DNA of 64,000 bases from Sycon ciliatum (lineage: Eukaryota > Porifera > Calcarea > Leucosolenida > Sycettidae), in NCBI RefSeq assembly GCF_964019385.1, contig NC_088649.1, forward strand, positions 18,721,615 through 18,785,614, written 5' to 3'. Positions 40,478-51,019 of the stretch are shown here, one piece after another; the first letter of the stretch is position 1; every line of letters begins with the position of its first letter. The notes beneath the pieces were generated by a model, which was given only the letters and a program-made list of their open reading frames with translations, ran no database searches and was not told where the DNA came from. The translations under genes and the position numbers were made by a program.

Positions 40478-41936
40478 TTTTGTATTTTGTATTTATATCA
40501 TTATCTCATGGCACATCATGATGACGGCCAGTAAAACTGAGACAAGGGTGAAAGCCAACCACAGCAGTAAAACAGATAAAAGAATACAAATAAGAGGCAA
40601 AGAAGGCAAAGGAGGAGACAAACCAGCAGGATATACATGAAACCTATAATTGAGCAGAGATTTTAGCAACAAAATTATCCATCGACGTGCTGGTCTTGGC
40701 CTGCGTTGGTAATGTTGCCCAAAACACATAGCCAGCAAAGATCGGGGATCTAGTGAATAGGGTGGAGGCAGCGCGTGGGAGACTGAGTGAGTTCCGGGTA
40801 TTCCGTGTTTCGGAGAACCAATTATAAGCCTGCATATGCAAGGGTATTTTATTTAGTAATATTTTATGTATGAGAACACAGAGGTGGTACTTATGTCGAG
40901 TGGAAAGGGGACTGATCTTGGCAATTTCGTAAAGACTAGCGGAGGGAAAGCGACGATCTTTGCTAAATAAGATTTTAAGGAGCATGCGGTTATGGGTTTC
41001 TAGCTTGTTCAATACAGTAGTAGTTATGCCAGACCAAGCAGTATCACAGTAGTCAAGTAAGGGCAATATATAGCAACGATAAAACAAGCGTTTGCAAGAA
41101 AGAGGAAGATGTCTACAGTGGGCTTGAAGAGCCCCAAGGATGGAGCTTGTGCGCTTGCAGACATACTGCACATGGGGTGACCACGACAATTTAGAGTCAA
41201 TAATAACGCCAAGATGCTTATGCTCTTCAACAATACGAATAGCAACACTTGAAGAAGGAAAACAAAGTGGCAGGGAAGGGGGAGACGGGGAAATGTACAT
41301 AGCTGCCGTTTTATCAACGTTTGGCTGCAACTTCCAATCATGCATCCAGGTTATAACTTTCCCAATGCTATCTTGCATGGCTTCGTGCAGTCGTATAGGG
41401 CAAGCATTGGAGCAAAGCAGAGCTGTGTCGTCAGCGAAAAGGCTGACACCAGGGGCAATATCGGGGAGGTCATTAATATACAGGAGAAATAGCAGTGGCC
41501 CAAGGATTGAACCCTGGGGGACTCCAGAAGTAACGGGTAAAGGCTCCGATAACACAGTTGAGAGGCGTACAAGCTGATGTCGGTTAGAGAGATACGATGA
41601 GAGCCAGCCGATTGCCTTGCCATCAATGCGATATACTGTTCGCAGCTTAGCTAAGAGACCCCTGTGTCAAACAGTGTCGAAGGCCTTTGCGAGATCGAAG
41701 AAAACTAAACCAACATGGTTATGGGCGTTCCGGGCGGTGTGGATGTCTTGCACGAGGCGGGTAACCTGGTACCTGGTGGAGTCACCCCGACAAAAGCCCG
41801 ACTGTGCTGGCGAAAGTGAAATGCGAACATGATCATAAATGATGTCATATACAACACGTTCGCACACTTTCGATAAAGTAGAGAGCAATGAGATAGGGCG
41901 ATAGTTGCTGGGGGTTTGCCGTGCGTCACCCCAAAT
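40478..41936 (-). pseudogene. 5'-truncated CR1/Jockey-like LINE reverse transcriptase
   Basis: On the minus strand the RT begins abruptly at QTPSNYRPISLLSTLSKVCE (41936). It continues GFCRGDSTRYQVTRLVQDIH and VGLVFFDLAKAFDTV, then has a stop. It resumes with the main frame (41555-40644): VTSGVPQGSILGPLLFLLYI, SLFADDTALLCSN and KLSWSPHVQYVCKRTSSILG, ending FWATLPTQAKTSTSMDNFVA. The catalytic FADD box is intact but the endonuclease and RT fingers are absent. The 3' UTR ends in ATATAAATACAAAATACAAA at about 40478-40499. The 5' truncation joins the dispersed repeat at 41943. Confidence 0.82.
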
Positions 41937-42185
41937 CCTTCTATAATAATGGGTTTCTGTACCCGGTACCCGCTTTGGGCATTTTGCCACCCCAACTGGC
42001 TCCCATATATGGCGGATTTGACGTTATCGCATGACATTACCAATCTTCATATGGATAGTCCGTAGACTACAGTGTGCATGTAGCTACAATGTAGTTTGGT
42101 GGTTGGGTACGCTGAGTCGCTGATGTACTTGTCTGCAACTTTTCTTCAACCACTTACCGAGGTGTGGTGAGCCCATAAGTGGGAT

Positions 42186-42653
42186 ATCCATATAAAAATC
42201 GCTCTGTGAGCGGTTCTGAAAAACCTTTACTGGTACTGCCCCGTCGTAAAAGTAAGAAATTAGAACTGGCCCATTGTCCCCCCAAATGCGAACTGATCCA
42301 CCTAAATCGCGAATGACGGGACCCGAACGCACCAGTAGCACGAGGTCGGGAGGGCACAGGATCACGGCAATTATCATAGGGTAACACCAGTAGTAGCAGT
42401 AGAATTTATTATTTTGATAGGGAAGCCTACCGCTAGTACAGTACATGGCCTATGGTCCGGACCAACGTCCCCATCTGCATCCACAGGTAGGAACCTCGTG
42501 CTACTGGTGCGTTCGGGTCCCGTCATTCGCGATTTAGGTGGATCAGTTCGCATTTGGGGGGACAATGGGCCAGTTCTAATTTCTTACTTTTACGACGGGG
42601 CAGTACCAGTAAAGGTTTTTCAGAACCGCTCACAGAGCGATTTTTATATGGAT
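42186..42653. repeat. 161-bp perfect inverted repeat with 146-bp spacer
   Basis: 42186-42346 and 42493-42653 are exact reverse complements as far as I can read. Both give the peptide LVLLVRSGPVIRDLGGSVRI on opposite strands. The spacer holds a 3' LINE tail-like sequence (AATTTATTATTTTGATAGGG at 42401-42420). The protein family is not recognised. Confidence 0.85.
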
Positions 42654-43600
42654 AATTTCAGCTCTTTTTCCGTTCCCTCCCCACCCCAACCGAAGGTAAA
42701 CATGTTGACCACGCGCGTGATGTACTGTATGTAGCCATGCGACTGCAATAACACACTGATACATACCAGCCCTCCCCGCCTCGCTACCCCGCACACAGAT
42801 ACACAAACATGTGTATGCACACGGCACACACACGTGGCCACGCACACATACGCACATGCACACGACACAAACAGGAAATTCTTCATGTATAATGCCATGC
42901 AAAGCAGTGGCCACCGTACTTGAGGAAGTCAGTTGTGAAACAAAAATAATTCAACTACAGCGTGTAGACAAGCTGACGGCCAAAGCACAACATAGCAAAC
43001 ATGACATTTGCCCAAGGATTGCAGTTTGCAGACCATGCCATGGAAGCAGCGAATACAGAATGTAATATCATACAAAGTGACAAGCAAGGACGTGGCCATC
43101 ATACACCAGAAACTTGCAGAAAGTCACATATCCAACAGATAGAGAAGTGAACAGCAATCTGATACAGCCCACACAGGACAAAGCGGACCTGATACTCGTC
43201 CCAGGATCGCATGTGGCAAACCCTTTTCAATGCATAACATGCAGGTGTACGTTAGACGCATGAACACCTGACCGTGTCGCCAGCATACAATGTCATCACA
43301 TGTTTACCCCACAAGTTACACACATGCACAGTAGAAGCACAATGAAAGCAATGGAAAGGTACGATGTGGTTGCTGAAGCATCTTCACACTTCAAATTCAG
43401 ACTTCAATGTGGTCGTCACGGGATGATATACCTGCAAGATACAAGTGATGAAGAAAGGAAGCAGAAGGTCGTGAGGTAGGCTATGAGACACCCATGTCTG
43501 TTCAGGGCTAGTGCACTCACACGGAGAATTGTCATAATCGAGCATTTCCCAAACTGAGAAGTGCAATGAAATCCACTTGCATGCACAGGAGCAATTTTGC
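42654..43600. other. Intergenic, no supported gene
   Basis: Imperfect CA-rich tract at about 42790-42870. Otherwise only short frames without motifs. Confidence 0.4.
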
Positions 43601-43604
43601 AATA

Positions 43605-43790
43605 CAGTCGTCCCTCTCTAATCCAGCACTTTATAAACCAGCACCCTTGATAAACCAGCACAATTTTCAGTAGCCAAAATGTCCTTTTCATGCGCATTGC
43701 AGCAGTAAATCCGATTTGTTAATCCAGCACCCTCCTCAATCCAGCAGATTTCCGTGGCACAAACGGTGCCGGATTATAGAGGGACCACTG
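43605..43790. mobile_element. pogo/Tigger-type MITE
   Basis: The left TIR CAGTCGTCCCTCTCTAATCC (then AGCA) is mirrored at the right end as GGATTATAGAGGGACCACTG. TA flanks both sides (43603-43604 and 43791-43792). The CAGT-GTCCCTC-TAATCC-GCA terminus is characteristic of pogo/Tigger elements. It is 186 bp and non-coding. Confidence 0.8.
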
Positions 43791-44028
43791 TATTATGATG
43801 CGCAATTCGACACGATCTGCGATGCTGCGTGCGATGTGCCCTGCTGTCATGATAGGGACAGTCACCGCAGTATGTTTTGTCAACGTCGCCCGTGCACTCT
43901 TCTGTCAAGTCCAAAGTGCTCACATACTTGGCAATGTTTTTGCAGTGATTAACTTTTATCCTAGTTATGTCACGGGTAACTTTAATGAAGTACCCGCAGG
44001 CCGTGTCGATCTGCACATCGTCCACTCT

Positions 44029-44257
44029 CTCATGTACTTGGCCTGCTTTGTCTGTGTATCCATTTCATGTGCGATCCACAAAATCGACTAGACAGTGGGT
44101 GCAATACGCTCTCTACCTGAAGACGTTCTTCTGGCGACATCTCGCCATGTACTTGGCCTGGCTTTGTCTGTGTATCCATTTCATGTTCGATCAACAAAAT
44201 CTCAATGCACTACAGAGACTAGACAGTGGGTGCAATACGCTCTCTATCTGAAGACGT
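44029..44257 (+). repeat. Local tandem duplication
   Basis: CATGTACTTGGCCTG, TTTGTCTGTGTATCCATTTC and AGACAGTGGGTGCAATACGC each occur twice, offset by about 115-131 bp. Confidence 0.65.
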
Positions 44258-44259
44258 GA

Positions 44260-44619
44260 ACCATTAAATTTTTTGGAAAAGTTATACGTACACCTGAAAC
44301 GTAATGAAGTACAGGAATAGAGAGAGTGACTACAATACGCTCTCGACCTGATATAGTGATAACGTGAGTACAAGACACTCTCCACCTGATAACGTGTTAG
44401 AAGGTAACATGTCTACAGTCCCACCGTACCCTTCCGACACGACTGTAGACCATTACATTTTTTTGAGAAGTTATACGTACACCTTAAACGTAATGAAGTG
44501 CAGGAATAGAGAGAGTGACTACAATACGCTCTCGACCTGATAACGTGAGTACAAGACACTCTCCACCTGATAACGTGTTAGTAGAAGGTAACAGGTCTAC
44601 AGTCCCACCGTACCCTTCC
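44260..44619 (+). repeat. 189-bp tandem repeat, two units
   Basis: Units start ACCATTA-ATTTTTT at 44260 and 44449. They share GTTATACGTACACC, AACGTAATGAAGT, AGAGAGAGTGACTACAATAC, GAGTACAAGACACTCTCCAC and CTACAGTCCCACCGTACCCT. Satellite-like. Confidence 0.8.
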
Positions 44620-44689
44620 TCATTCCTCATTCACCATCGCGCGATACCCTGGCACACACTGGCAACATATCAATGGGGTGCCTTACCGT

Positions 44690-45680
44690 GGTCTAGAGGA
44701 GACGTCTTCGCAGCAATATTTTCCCTCCTGCGCATTCAGTCGCCGACGCGACAGCGTTCACGGGGCCGTTCCAGTTGCGGAAGACATTCGATTCATCGGG
44801 CCAATTCAGCAACAGGGCCGTGGGCACACAGGGGGCAGAGGAGAGACATTGTTAGTGGACAAGAAATATGCAGTGGCAAGTGGCGAGTGCCGCATGGATG
44901 TCAAGTTGTCATGCACAATTCAGCTATTACTTACGGTCCAGCTAGTCCTGCCATTGCTCGCTCGTCCTGGTTCCTCCTCGTTCGTCTTCCTGCACGTCTG
45001 CACTTCTCCTTCCCCACCGTTGGCTTTGCGGTACGGGGGTGCCGGAAGGAATTCCCACCATGTATCCATGTACATGAAGTCCCACCATGACTCTCCAAGT
45101 ACATGTCCACGGCCACGTCAGCAGTTTGTATAGTACCGGAAGGAGTTCCCACGATGTCTCCGAAGGCCTAGAGCGGACGTCTTTGCAGCAATTCTTTTCG
45201 CCCTGCGCATTCAGTTCGCCGACGATGTCTCCAAAGGCAAAGGCCTAGAGCCTAGTAGAGGGGACGTCTTTGCAGCAATTCTTTTCACCCTAGTACCCTG
45301 CACATTCACTCCGCCGACACGACAGCGTTTACGGGGCCGTTCCAGGTGCAAAAGGTCCACGTCAGCAGTTCTCAACTATTTCGCGTACGGGATAGTCGCC
45401 GCGACAGCGTTTAAGGGGTCGTTCCAGGTGCAAAAGGTATCCATCAATGGCACTTTGCAGTATGGGGTACGGAAAAGGGGCCTCCTCGTTCGACTTCGTC
45501 GACTTCTGCAGTTCTCCTTCCCGTCAGGGGTACCGAAAGGGGCCTCCTCGCAGTTGTCCTTGCCGTCAGGTCCACGTCATGCAATTCTCAACTATTTCGC
45601 GTACGGGATAGTCGTCTTTGTCGTACGCGACATCGACGTTTACCGAGTGGCATTGGCACAAGCAGACCGTTGACGGGGTC
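44690..45680 (+). repeat. Array of degenerate ~100-bp repeats
   Basis: GACGTCTTTGCAGCAATTCT (and GACGTCTTCGCAGCAATATT) occurs at ~44701, ~45177 and ~45264. CGACAGCGTTTACGGGGCCG variants occur at ~44751, ~45321 and ~45401. TCAACTATTTCGCGTACGGG occurs at ~45371 and ~45590. Frames across it (44515-45133) are not supported as genes. Confidence 0.65.
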
Positions 45681-45844
45681 GCGTGTCAAAAAAGTATCAA
45701 CAACGTGTCGACTACGTGTCGACCACGTGTATAGCGGTACACTCAGCGGTACACTAATTCTCGTGCCATTCTCGTGTCACAAAACTGGAACATCGAGTAC
45801 CAGTATGGAAAGGCTTCAGACAGGAAGCCTTTCCAATACGTATA

Positions 45845-45960
45845 GATTATAGACAGGTTAGGAGGTCTATACAGGATATATAGACCGAGTAAAAGACCGA
45901 GGTCCCCCGAGGTCTTTTACGAGGTCTATCCTGTATAGACCAACTATGAGGTCTATAATC
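45845..45960. repeat. Hairpin repeat D with GAGGTCCCCCGAGGTC centre
   Basis: The arms run from GATTATAGACAGGTTAGGAG to the mirrored GAGGTCTATAATC. The inner arms CGAGTAAAAGACC/GGTCTTTTACGAG surround the centre at 45895-45914. The centre and the TAAAAGACC inner arm match hairpin C (25943-26060). Confidence 0.78.
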
Positions 45961-46084
45961 TATTTATCGTGTTCTCCACGCAATAGTTTCTCTTCATATA
46001 CGACATATCCTTGTAATTCTAGTATTATACTGTAGCCTATACCGCATTGTACTGCATTTAAAGTCAAGATCATTGTTTAAACTA

Positions 46085-46250
46085 GGTTCAGCATCGGTAG
46101 CACAGTGGCTGGGTGGTAAGGAAGAGTGACTGAGATTCACAAGGTTGTGGGTTCAAATCCCATCTTGTGTATTTCTGCTTTCTTAATATTTCTTTTTCTA
46201 AGTTGGAGAGAAAATTTCTAAGTCCAAGAAGTTCTAAGGAGTCAAATATA
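46085..46250 (+). mobile_element. tRNA-derived SINE copy (plus)
   Basis: An A-box-like TAGCACAGTGGCTGGGTGG (46098-46116) and a B box GGGTTCAAATCCC (46149-46161) are spaced as in tRNAs. The segment GTGACTGAGATTCAC can form an anticodon-like arm with a 7-nt loop. Acceptor strands do not pair, so this is not a working tRNA. The body after the B box (TTTCTGCTTTCTTAATATTT) resembles the copy at 25680-25830. Confidence 0.6.
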
Positions 46251-46253
46251 AGT

Positions 46254-46307
46254 AGTCAAATATATCGTGTATTTGACTAAGCAGTCAAATACGCGATATA
46301 TTTGACT
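46254..46307. repeat. Hairpin repeat E (TTTGACT arms)
   Basis: AGTCAAATATATCGTGTATT and TTGACT are mirrored by AGTCAAATACGCGATATATT then TGACT after a short AAGC-type loop. Related GGTCAAATAT/ATATTGACC arms lie beside hairpin B at 25606-25665, so hairpins and SINE travel together at both loci. Confidence 0.7.
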
Positions 46308-46345
46308 GCTTAGGTATCAGGGAAATTAGTGGGGTCAAATACTAA

Positions 46346-47201
46346 GGCCTCGGTCACACTACGGCAGTTTGAAGCTGGACGCAGCGTCAAGCCGCAGCAC
46401 TTGACGGAGACGTGGGGTCACATAGTGTTTTTTTTTTTTTTTGCTGCTCATGACTGCCGCGGCTTGACGCATTTGTCTACGTCACAAAACCACCAGGAAA
46501 ACTCAATGACGACACGGATTCCCACGGAAACCGGCCTTTTGCTTATTATACAAAAAAATTGTCGGACAAAGTTTTCGAATTTTTCATTGATTTTTGATTA
46601 CAAGAAGACGAAAGGTACTAGGTCCACGCGTGCACGATCGTTGTTGTTTCTTTCCGAATTTGAATCCATTTTCAGTTGTAGTGTCATTGATCAGGCAAGA
46701 AAAGTCCGCATCGCAGCTGTGTTTCTCCTGACTTCGTCATACTGGTTGTCCTTTTTGGGGCTCTTGACGACAACACAACACTCACAAGTCAACAGGCTCC
46801 AGTTGGCCGATGACCCACTTAAACAACTGGTCCTTTCTCGACATCATTTTCTTCTCAGAAAACGCCTCGCTCTTCGGCCAGGTTCGGAGCAGAGCAGCCT
46901 CGGCCTCGTACATTGTAGGTCCAAGGACTCATCTCGAACAAAAAGAGGGAACAAAACAAACCTTGAACAGGCGGTTGTCGAATAACTGCTCAACTCAAGC
47001 AAAGTGTCTTGAAACTAATTTTACTTGAAAGACACTGTTTTTCCGCCAAGCGTCACTCCCATCAGCGGCAACGCAGCCGATTTCCCCACGTCAGACGCAG
47101 CAGCGTCTGACGCTCAAACTTCCCGCGTTGCGTCAGTTGCCATGGAAAAGCTCATGATTATGACGCTGACGCAGCATTTTTGCCGTAGTGTGACCGAGGC
47201 C
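46346..47201. mobile_element. PIF/Harbinger-type non-autonomous element
   Basis: TIR GGCCTCGGTCACACTACGGC (46346, 21 bp) is mirrored at 47181-47201. A 3-bp TAA duplication lies at 46343-46345 and 47202-47204, fitting the TWA preference of Harbinger. Sub-terminal GACGCAGCGTCAAG/CTGACGCAGC motifs recur. An internal frame of up to 218 codons (46329-46985) has no recognised transposase or Myb domain. Confidence 0.75.
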
Positions 47202-47219
47202 TAAGCAGGCGATAAATTA

Positions 47220-47540
47220 TTATAATTATATTCTTCTTTTACTAGGGAATTCCCAACAGGCGTCAGCTCCTTTTTACAGGGAACCCTGGGTAAAATTTGA
47301 TGGATGAGCGAAATTCAGCTGGTGAACTAGACATGCGGCAAGCAGGTGGAAGTGTTTTCCACCTGGCAGCGCCCAAATAAAAAATTGCACTAAAGCCATG
47401 TCGGGTGTTAGCGGGGGGCAGAACAAGAGCAGCAGAGACTTGGCCACGGGTGGTGGCTACAGTGCGAGCACCATGGGCGCACAAGGTAAAGCGGTCTCGC
47501 AGAAGAGGACTAGCAAGTCCATTCAGGCAGCGGTAAACAA
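47220..47540 (-). pseudogene. LINE C-terminal fragment
   Basis: The minus translation reads NTRHGFSAIFYLGAARWKTL then PPACRMSSSPAEFRSSIKFY and ends at a stop followed by AAGAAGAATATAATTATAAT. It is homologous in layout to the C-terminus at 38773-38990 (R-G-F---FLGA-RWNSLP). Earlier ORF2 parts are missing. Confidence 0.55.
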
Positions 47541-47907
47541 ATACATAGGTTTTGAAGGATAAGTAAGCTTAATTAAGACAATAATGGGTTATGTACTCTT
47601 GCTATTACTCACAAAAGGCACAAGAGAGGTTTACGTCGCAACTCCGGGTTCCCCGCGATAATAATAATAATATCTTTATTAGGATGACCCAGAGACTTGT
47701 CGCCTATCAAGCGATCTTCAGGTAACTTGTAACATTAAATTTTATTATTATTTTACTTGTAAAATATTTTTACAGGGCAATCTCCACATGCACATGCCTA
47801 AGGCCTTCTTACACTTTTAGAGGGTACGACCCTAAATATGCCAATACAAGGTTAAGGACATGTACAGTGGGACTGGGCCAGTATATCCACCATAGTTTGG
47901 TGATGGT

Positions 47908-49573
47908 TAGGCTCCGGCGGATAATGCTAGCATTATATCTAGCATATTTAGCACTTTCTGGAAACTAGCATTGCACTAGCATAATCAGCAGGTTTTGCAG
48001 AAAACTAGCATATTCTTGCGAAAACTAGCATAATTGTTGCAAAACATGGGATTTTCACGAGGCGGGCGCGCAGCCTTGATCATGCATGATGATGATTATG
48101 TGGCAGTGCAGACTGCAGTGGTGAGGACGGTCGATGGGATCCGTACGGGACCAGTCGATTGCAGAGAAATATACACGCAAACTAATTATAGAACTGTGTT
48201 TGCATCCGACAACACTGGTTCACTTGAAATCTTCAATGTCTAGCCCTCTACTACTTGTAACTGTAAGTAAAATTAGTTGTAGTAGATCTATGACTCTGGC
48301 TGGGAGTCTGGGCACAAGAGTTGGGAAAAAAAACTTGTGATGATTGTACATGAGAAGGCGGTGAGAATGGGAGCGTTTCGTTTCCACCAACTAAGTTACT
48401 TTTGCTTATTATTCTTTGTTAGCTGATGAAGAACACACGTCATGGCTATGTCCGAGCAAGCAGCCAGAGACATTGCTGATCTAGTAAGCAGGAGCGATGA
48501 TCACTTTGATTCCGAGTTTGTCGATGAAGACGCATCAGAATCAGAGTCCGAAGAGGACGAGGTCAGGACAGGGTGTGAACGTCTTCCCGAACGAGCCAGA
48601 GCAGCGATTTCCCGAAAACGATCTTTCCAGAGAAGTGGGAAGGAGTCCGTCGCTAAGCGTGGGCGAATTGCCGGTGGAAGTTCCACATTGACACCTCGTG
48701 TCAGCGTCCACCATCGCGTGCAGCAATTTCCTGGGGAATATTTGACCGTGTCCAGGGGAAGATTTACTGCAGTGCCTGCAACCAGACAGTTCAACCGAAG
48801 AACAGCATTGTGAAATCACACATTTCGAGCCAAAAGCACAAGACGGCCAAAGAGCGAAAGTCACGAGCCCAGCTACACCAGCGAGCGCTAACAGCTTCGT
48901 GGAAGAAGTACACTACAGACCATAAGAAGAAGCTGGCAGGAACAGGGCTGTCTGGTGCTGTAGCCAATGATGTCCTCATTCGAAGAGCCAGTGTTGTAGA
49001 GTCTTTCCTCAAAGCAGGTGTGCCTCTGAGTAAGATGGACCACCTTCGTCCGTTGCTTGAAAGCAACTACTGTCGCATGACGTACAGCACTCACATGGCA
49101 CAGTTGATGCCATTCCTGTTGCAGAATGAGCAGTCTACCATCAAGAAGGAGATTGCATCTGCAGCTCATCTCACCGTTATTTTCGATGGTACTTCACGCC
49201 TTGCTGAGGCACTTGCTGTTGTCCTCCGCTACGGCGATAGCGATTTCAAGATACACCAACGCCTCGTACGTTTCTCTGTACTGTCCAATAGCCTAGCTGG
49301 TACCGAACTAGCTCGAGAGCTCATCACAGTTTTGTCAACACAGCTGCAAGTTCTAGGCCACAAGGTTCTTGCCTTGGTCCCAGACTGTGCAGCTGTAACT
49401 GGTGTTGCTGTTAGTGGAGTTGCGTGAAGTCCATCCGTGATACTTTTTGACCCCATATAATCTGGCATTAAATTGAGCATAACGAGCATTAAAACTAGCA
49501 TAATGTGCCACTTTTACTAGCAGTGCTAGTAGCATAATTGCAGAAAATAACTAGCATCATCCGCCGGGGCCTA
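47908..49573 (+). mobile_element. Internally deleted hAT transposon
   Basis: TIRs TAGGCTCCGGCGGATAATGC (left) and a right end that reads TAGGCCCCGGCGGATGATGC inverted lie inside an exact 8-bp duplication GTGATGGT (47900-47907 and 49574-49581). An 8-bp duplication with TAG-starting TIRs is diagnostic of hAT. Sub-terminal CTAGCATA/TAGCATAAT motifs are repeated many times at both ends, as expected for hAT transposase binding. The 1.67-kb interior has only the N-terminal part of a transposase gene. Confidence 0.88.
48442..49427 (+). pseudogene. hAT-like transposase N-terminal part with BED-type zinc finger, frameshifted and truncated
   Basis: The first frame (from the ATG near 48442) is an acidic then basic leader (SESEEDEVRTG). 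A +1-type shift near 48750 leads to KIYCSACNQTVQPKNSIVKS followed by HISSQKH, a BED-like C-x2-C...H-x5-H finger as in CGGBP1 and hAT proteins. The downstream frame reads TVIFDGTSRLAEALAVVLRY, matching the first catalytic Asp region (FDGTS) of this hAT branch, then ALVPDCAAVTGVAVSGVA and a stop. The remaining catalytic and dimerisation domains are missing. The sequence jumps directly to the right sub-terminal region at about 49440, consistent with internal deletion. Confidence 0.72.
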
Positions 49574-49581
49574 GTGATGGT

Positions 49582-49877
49582 TGGTGAGTAGCCTAATGCA
49601 CAATGGTCAAGCAGATCATCCGAGAAGGCCAGGCTGGTATGCTGACTTATTTGCCAGTTTGAAGCGACTACAAGAATGGTGAACGGACCTCCTCTCTAGC
49701 TTCAATTTAGGAAAATTTAGGACAAGTATTGGTTTGATATTTTGACAAAGTCTGGCTCCCGGCAGCCGGCGATCACCTGCGCGAACGGTTAACAAACCAC
49801 TTTTCCTTGCATTTTTCAAATTTGAGCGCGGATGCAGATTTTTTCGTTCTGCGGTTTTCTTAGCTTATGTCCCAAGT
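49582..49877 (+). other. Probable 5' UTR/promoter of the intact LINE
   Basis: About 300 bp between the hAT target duplication and LINE ORF1. No gene and no clear 5' boundary. LINE promoters are internal, so it would lie here. Confidence 0.35.
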
Positions 49878-50927
49878 ATGTCTAGCAGTACCTCCAGGAG
49901 TTGCTGCATCAACCTTAGTAAGGATTTTGCGTCAGAGGACCATGCCTTCTTCGTCAAGCTGCTTCTCGGAGCAGGGATTCGGAGCACGGACATCCGAGTT
50001 ATTGATATTCAGGGCAGGAGAGGTACGTGCAAAGTAACTCTTGCCTCGACAGCTGCCCGTGACACGTTGCTCTCCCGCGGACTGTCGGCCCAAGGGAAGA
50101 CCTTGGAATTGTTGCCAGGGGATGGCACTGCTGAAACGATGCATGTGTTTGGAGTTCCGGAGGACATGGCGCTGTCGGCCATTGCGTCTTCACTGAGTCG
50201 TTTTGGGACACTCTTAGGGCCCGCGAAAAACGAGAAAAAGACGGTTGAGGGCTGCACCTTCAGTACAGGTATCGTATACTACACCATGGTACCCACAATC
50301 GCTGTCCCCAGCTCCATCACCGTAGGCCGGTACAAACTGCGAGTTTGGCACAAAGGGCAGACCCCCACGTGCTGGAAATGTAGCACCCCCGGCCACGTGG
50401 CGAGGGATTGCAGGGCGATCTCGCAGCAGGGCACCAAGCCCAGTCCGGGAGCTGCAACGTCTACAAGCGAGCTTGGACCACCCCAAGAACCACTTGGGCA
50501 GGGGCAGGAAAACCAAGAAGTGGCAGCGCTACCAACACCAGCAAAACAGCAACAAGAAGGCAGTGTGAACAAGGAGGCACAGGATCATGTCCCTGATGCA
50601 CCACAACCTTGGACGTACGCCAATGCGTTGGGAGTTCACACTCCCTGCACGAGTGCTCGAACCGAGGCGACTGCCCCCACATCTTCATCCACACCCGCGT
50701 TCCCGATGAGTAGAGGCAAAGCTGGTCACCCATCACCTGATGACCAAGGCTTCAAGCTGGCTCGTGGGAAACACACGTTCCCAGCGCGTGTTATTACTCC
50801 GGCTACAAAGCAAGGAGTCCAGGTGCCTGAGAGTGAGGAGAGCAAAGCCATTCGTCAACTCGTCACAAGGCTTCGGATGAGTATGCCACAGCGAAAGCTC
50901 GGGAGCAGGCGAAGGGACAGCTTGTAA
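49878..50927 (+). CDS. LINE ORF1 protein (RNA-binding, single CCHC knuckle)
   Basis: Intact 349-aa frame with ATG at 49878. The N-terminal half has alternating segments typical of tandem RRM-like folds (FFVKLLLGAGIRSTDIRVID, TCKVTLASTAARDTLLSRG, MHVFGVPEDMALSAIASSLS, VGRYKLRVWHKGQTPTC). A CCHC knuckle CWKCSTPGHVARDC sits at residues 165-178. The C-terminal half is Gln/Pro/Ala-rich and basic. It should coat LINE RNA and help reverse transcription. The stop lies 92 bp before the likely ORF2 ATG, so ORF2 is probably made by reinitiation. CR1-like elements share this layout. Confidence 0.85.
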   Translation: MSSSTSRSCCINLSKDFASEDHAFFVKLLLGAGIRSTDIRVIDIQGRRGTCKVTLASTAARDTLLSRGLSAQGKTLELLPGDGTAETMHVFGVPEDMALSAIASSLSRFGTLLGPAKNEKKTVEGCTFSTGIVYYTMVPTIAVPSSITVGRYKLRVWHKGQTPTCWKCSTPGHVARDCRAISQQGTKPSPGAATSTSELGPPQEPLGQGQENQEVAALPTPAKQQQEGSVNKEAQDHVPDAPQPWTYANALGVHTPCTSARTEATAPTSSSTPAFPMSRGKAGHPSPDDQGFKLARGKHTFPARVITPATKQGVQVPESEESKAIRQLVTRLRMSMPQRKLGSRRRDSL

Positions 50928-51019
50928 GTTGTTAGAGGTTGCGCGCCTTGCATTGTTTGTCTCATTGGCTTATTCCGCATTTGTCTGTATCTATCTGCAT
51001 CAACATTTTAGCCCCTACT

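Noticed and set aside
44515..45133. Overlapping frames of 151-191 codons
   Set aside because: They run through tandem repeats and give unrelated peptides in two frames with no domain.
46098..46161. Functional tRNA-Leu(GAG) gene
   Set aside because: A and B boxes and a 7-nt anticodon-like loop are present, but acceptor strands do not pair and the long variable arm of tRNA-Leu is absent. It was treated as a SINE head.
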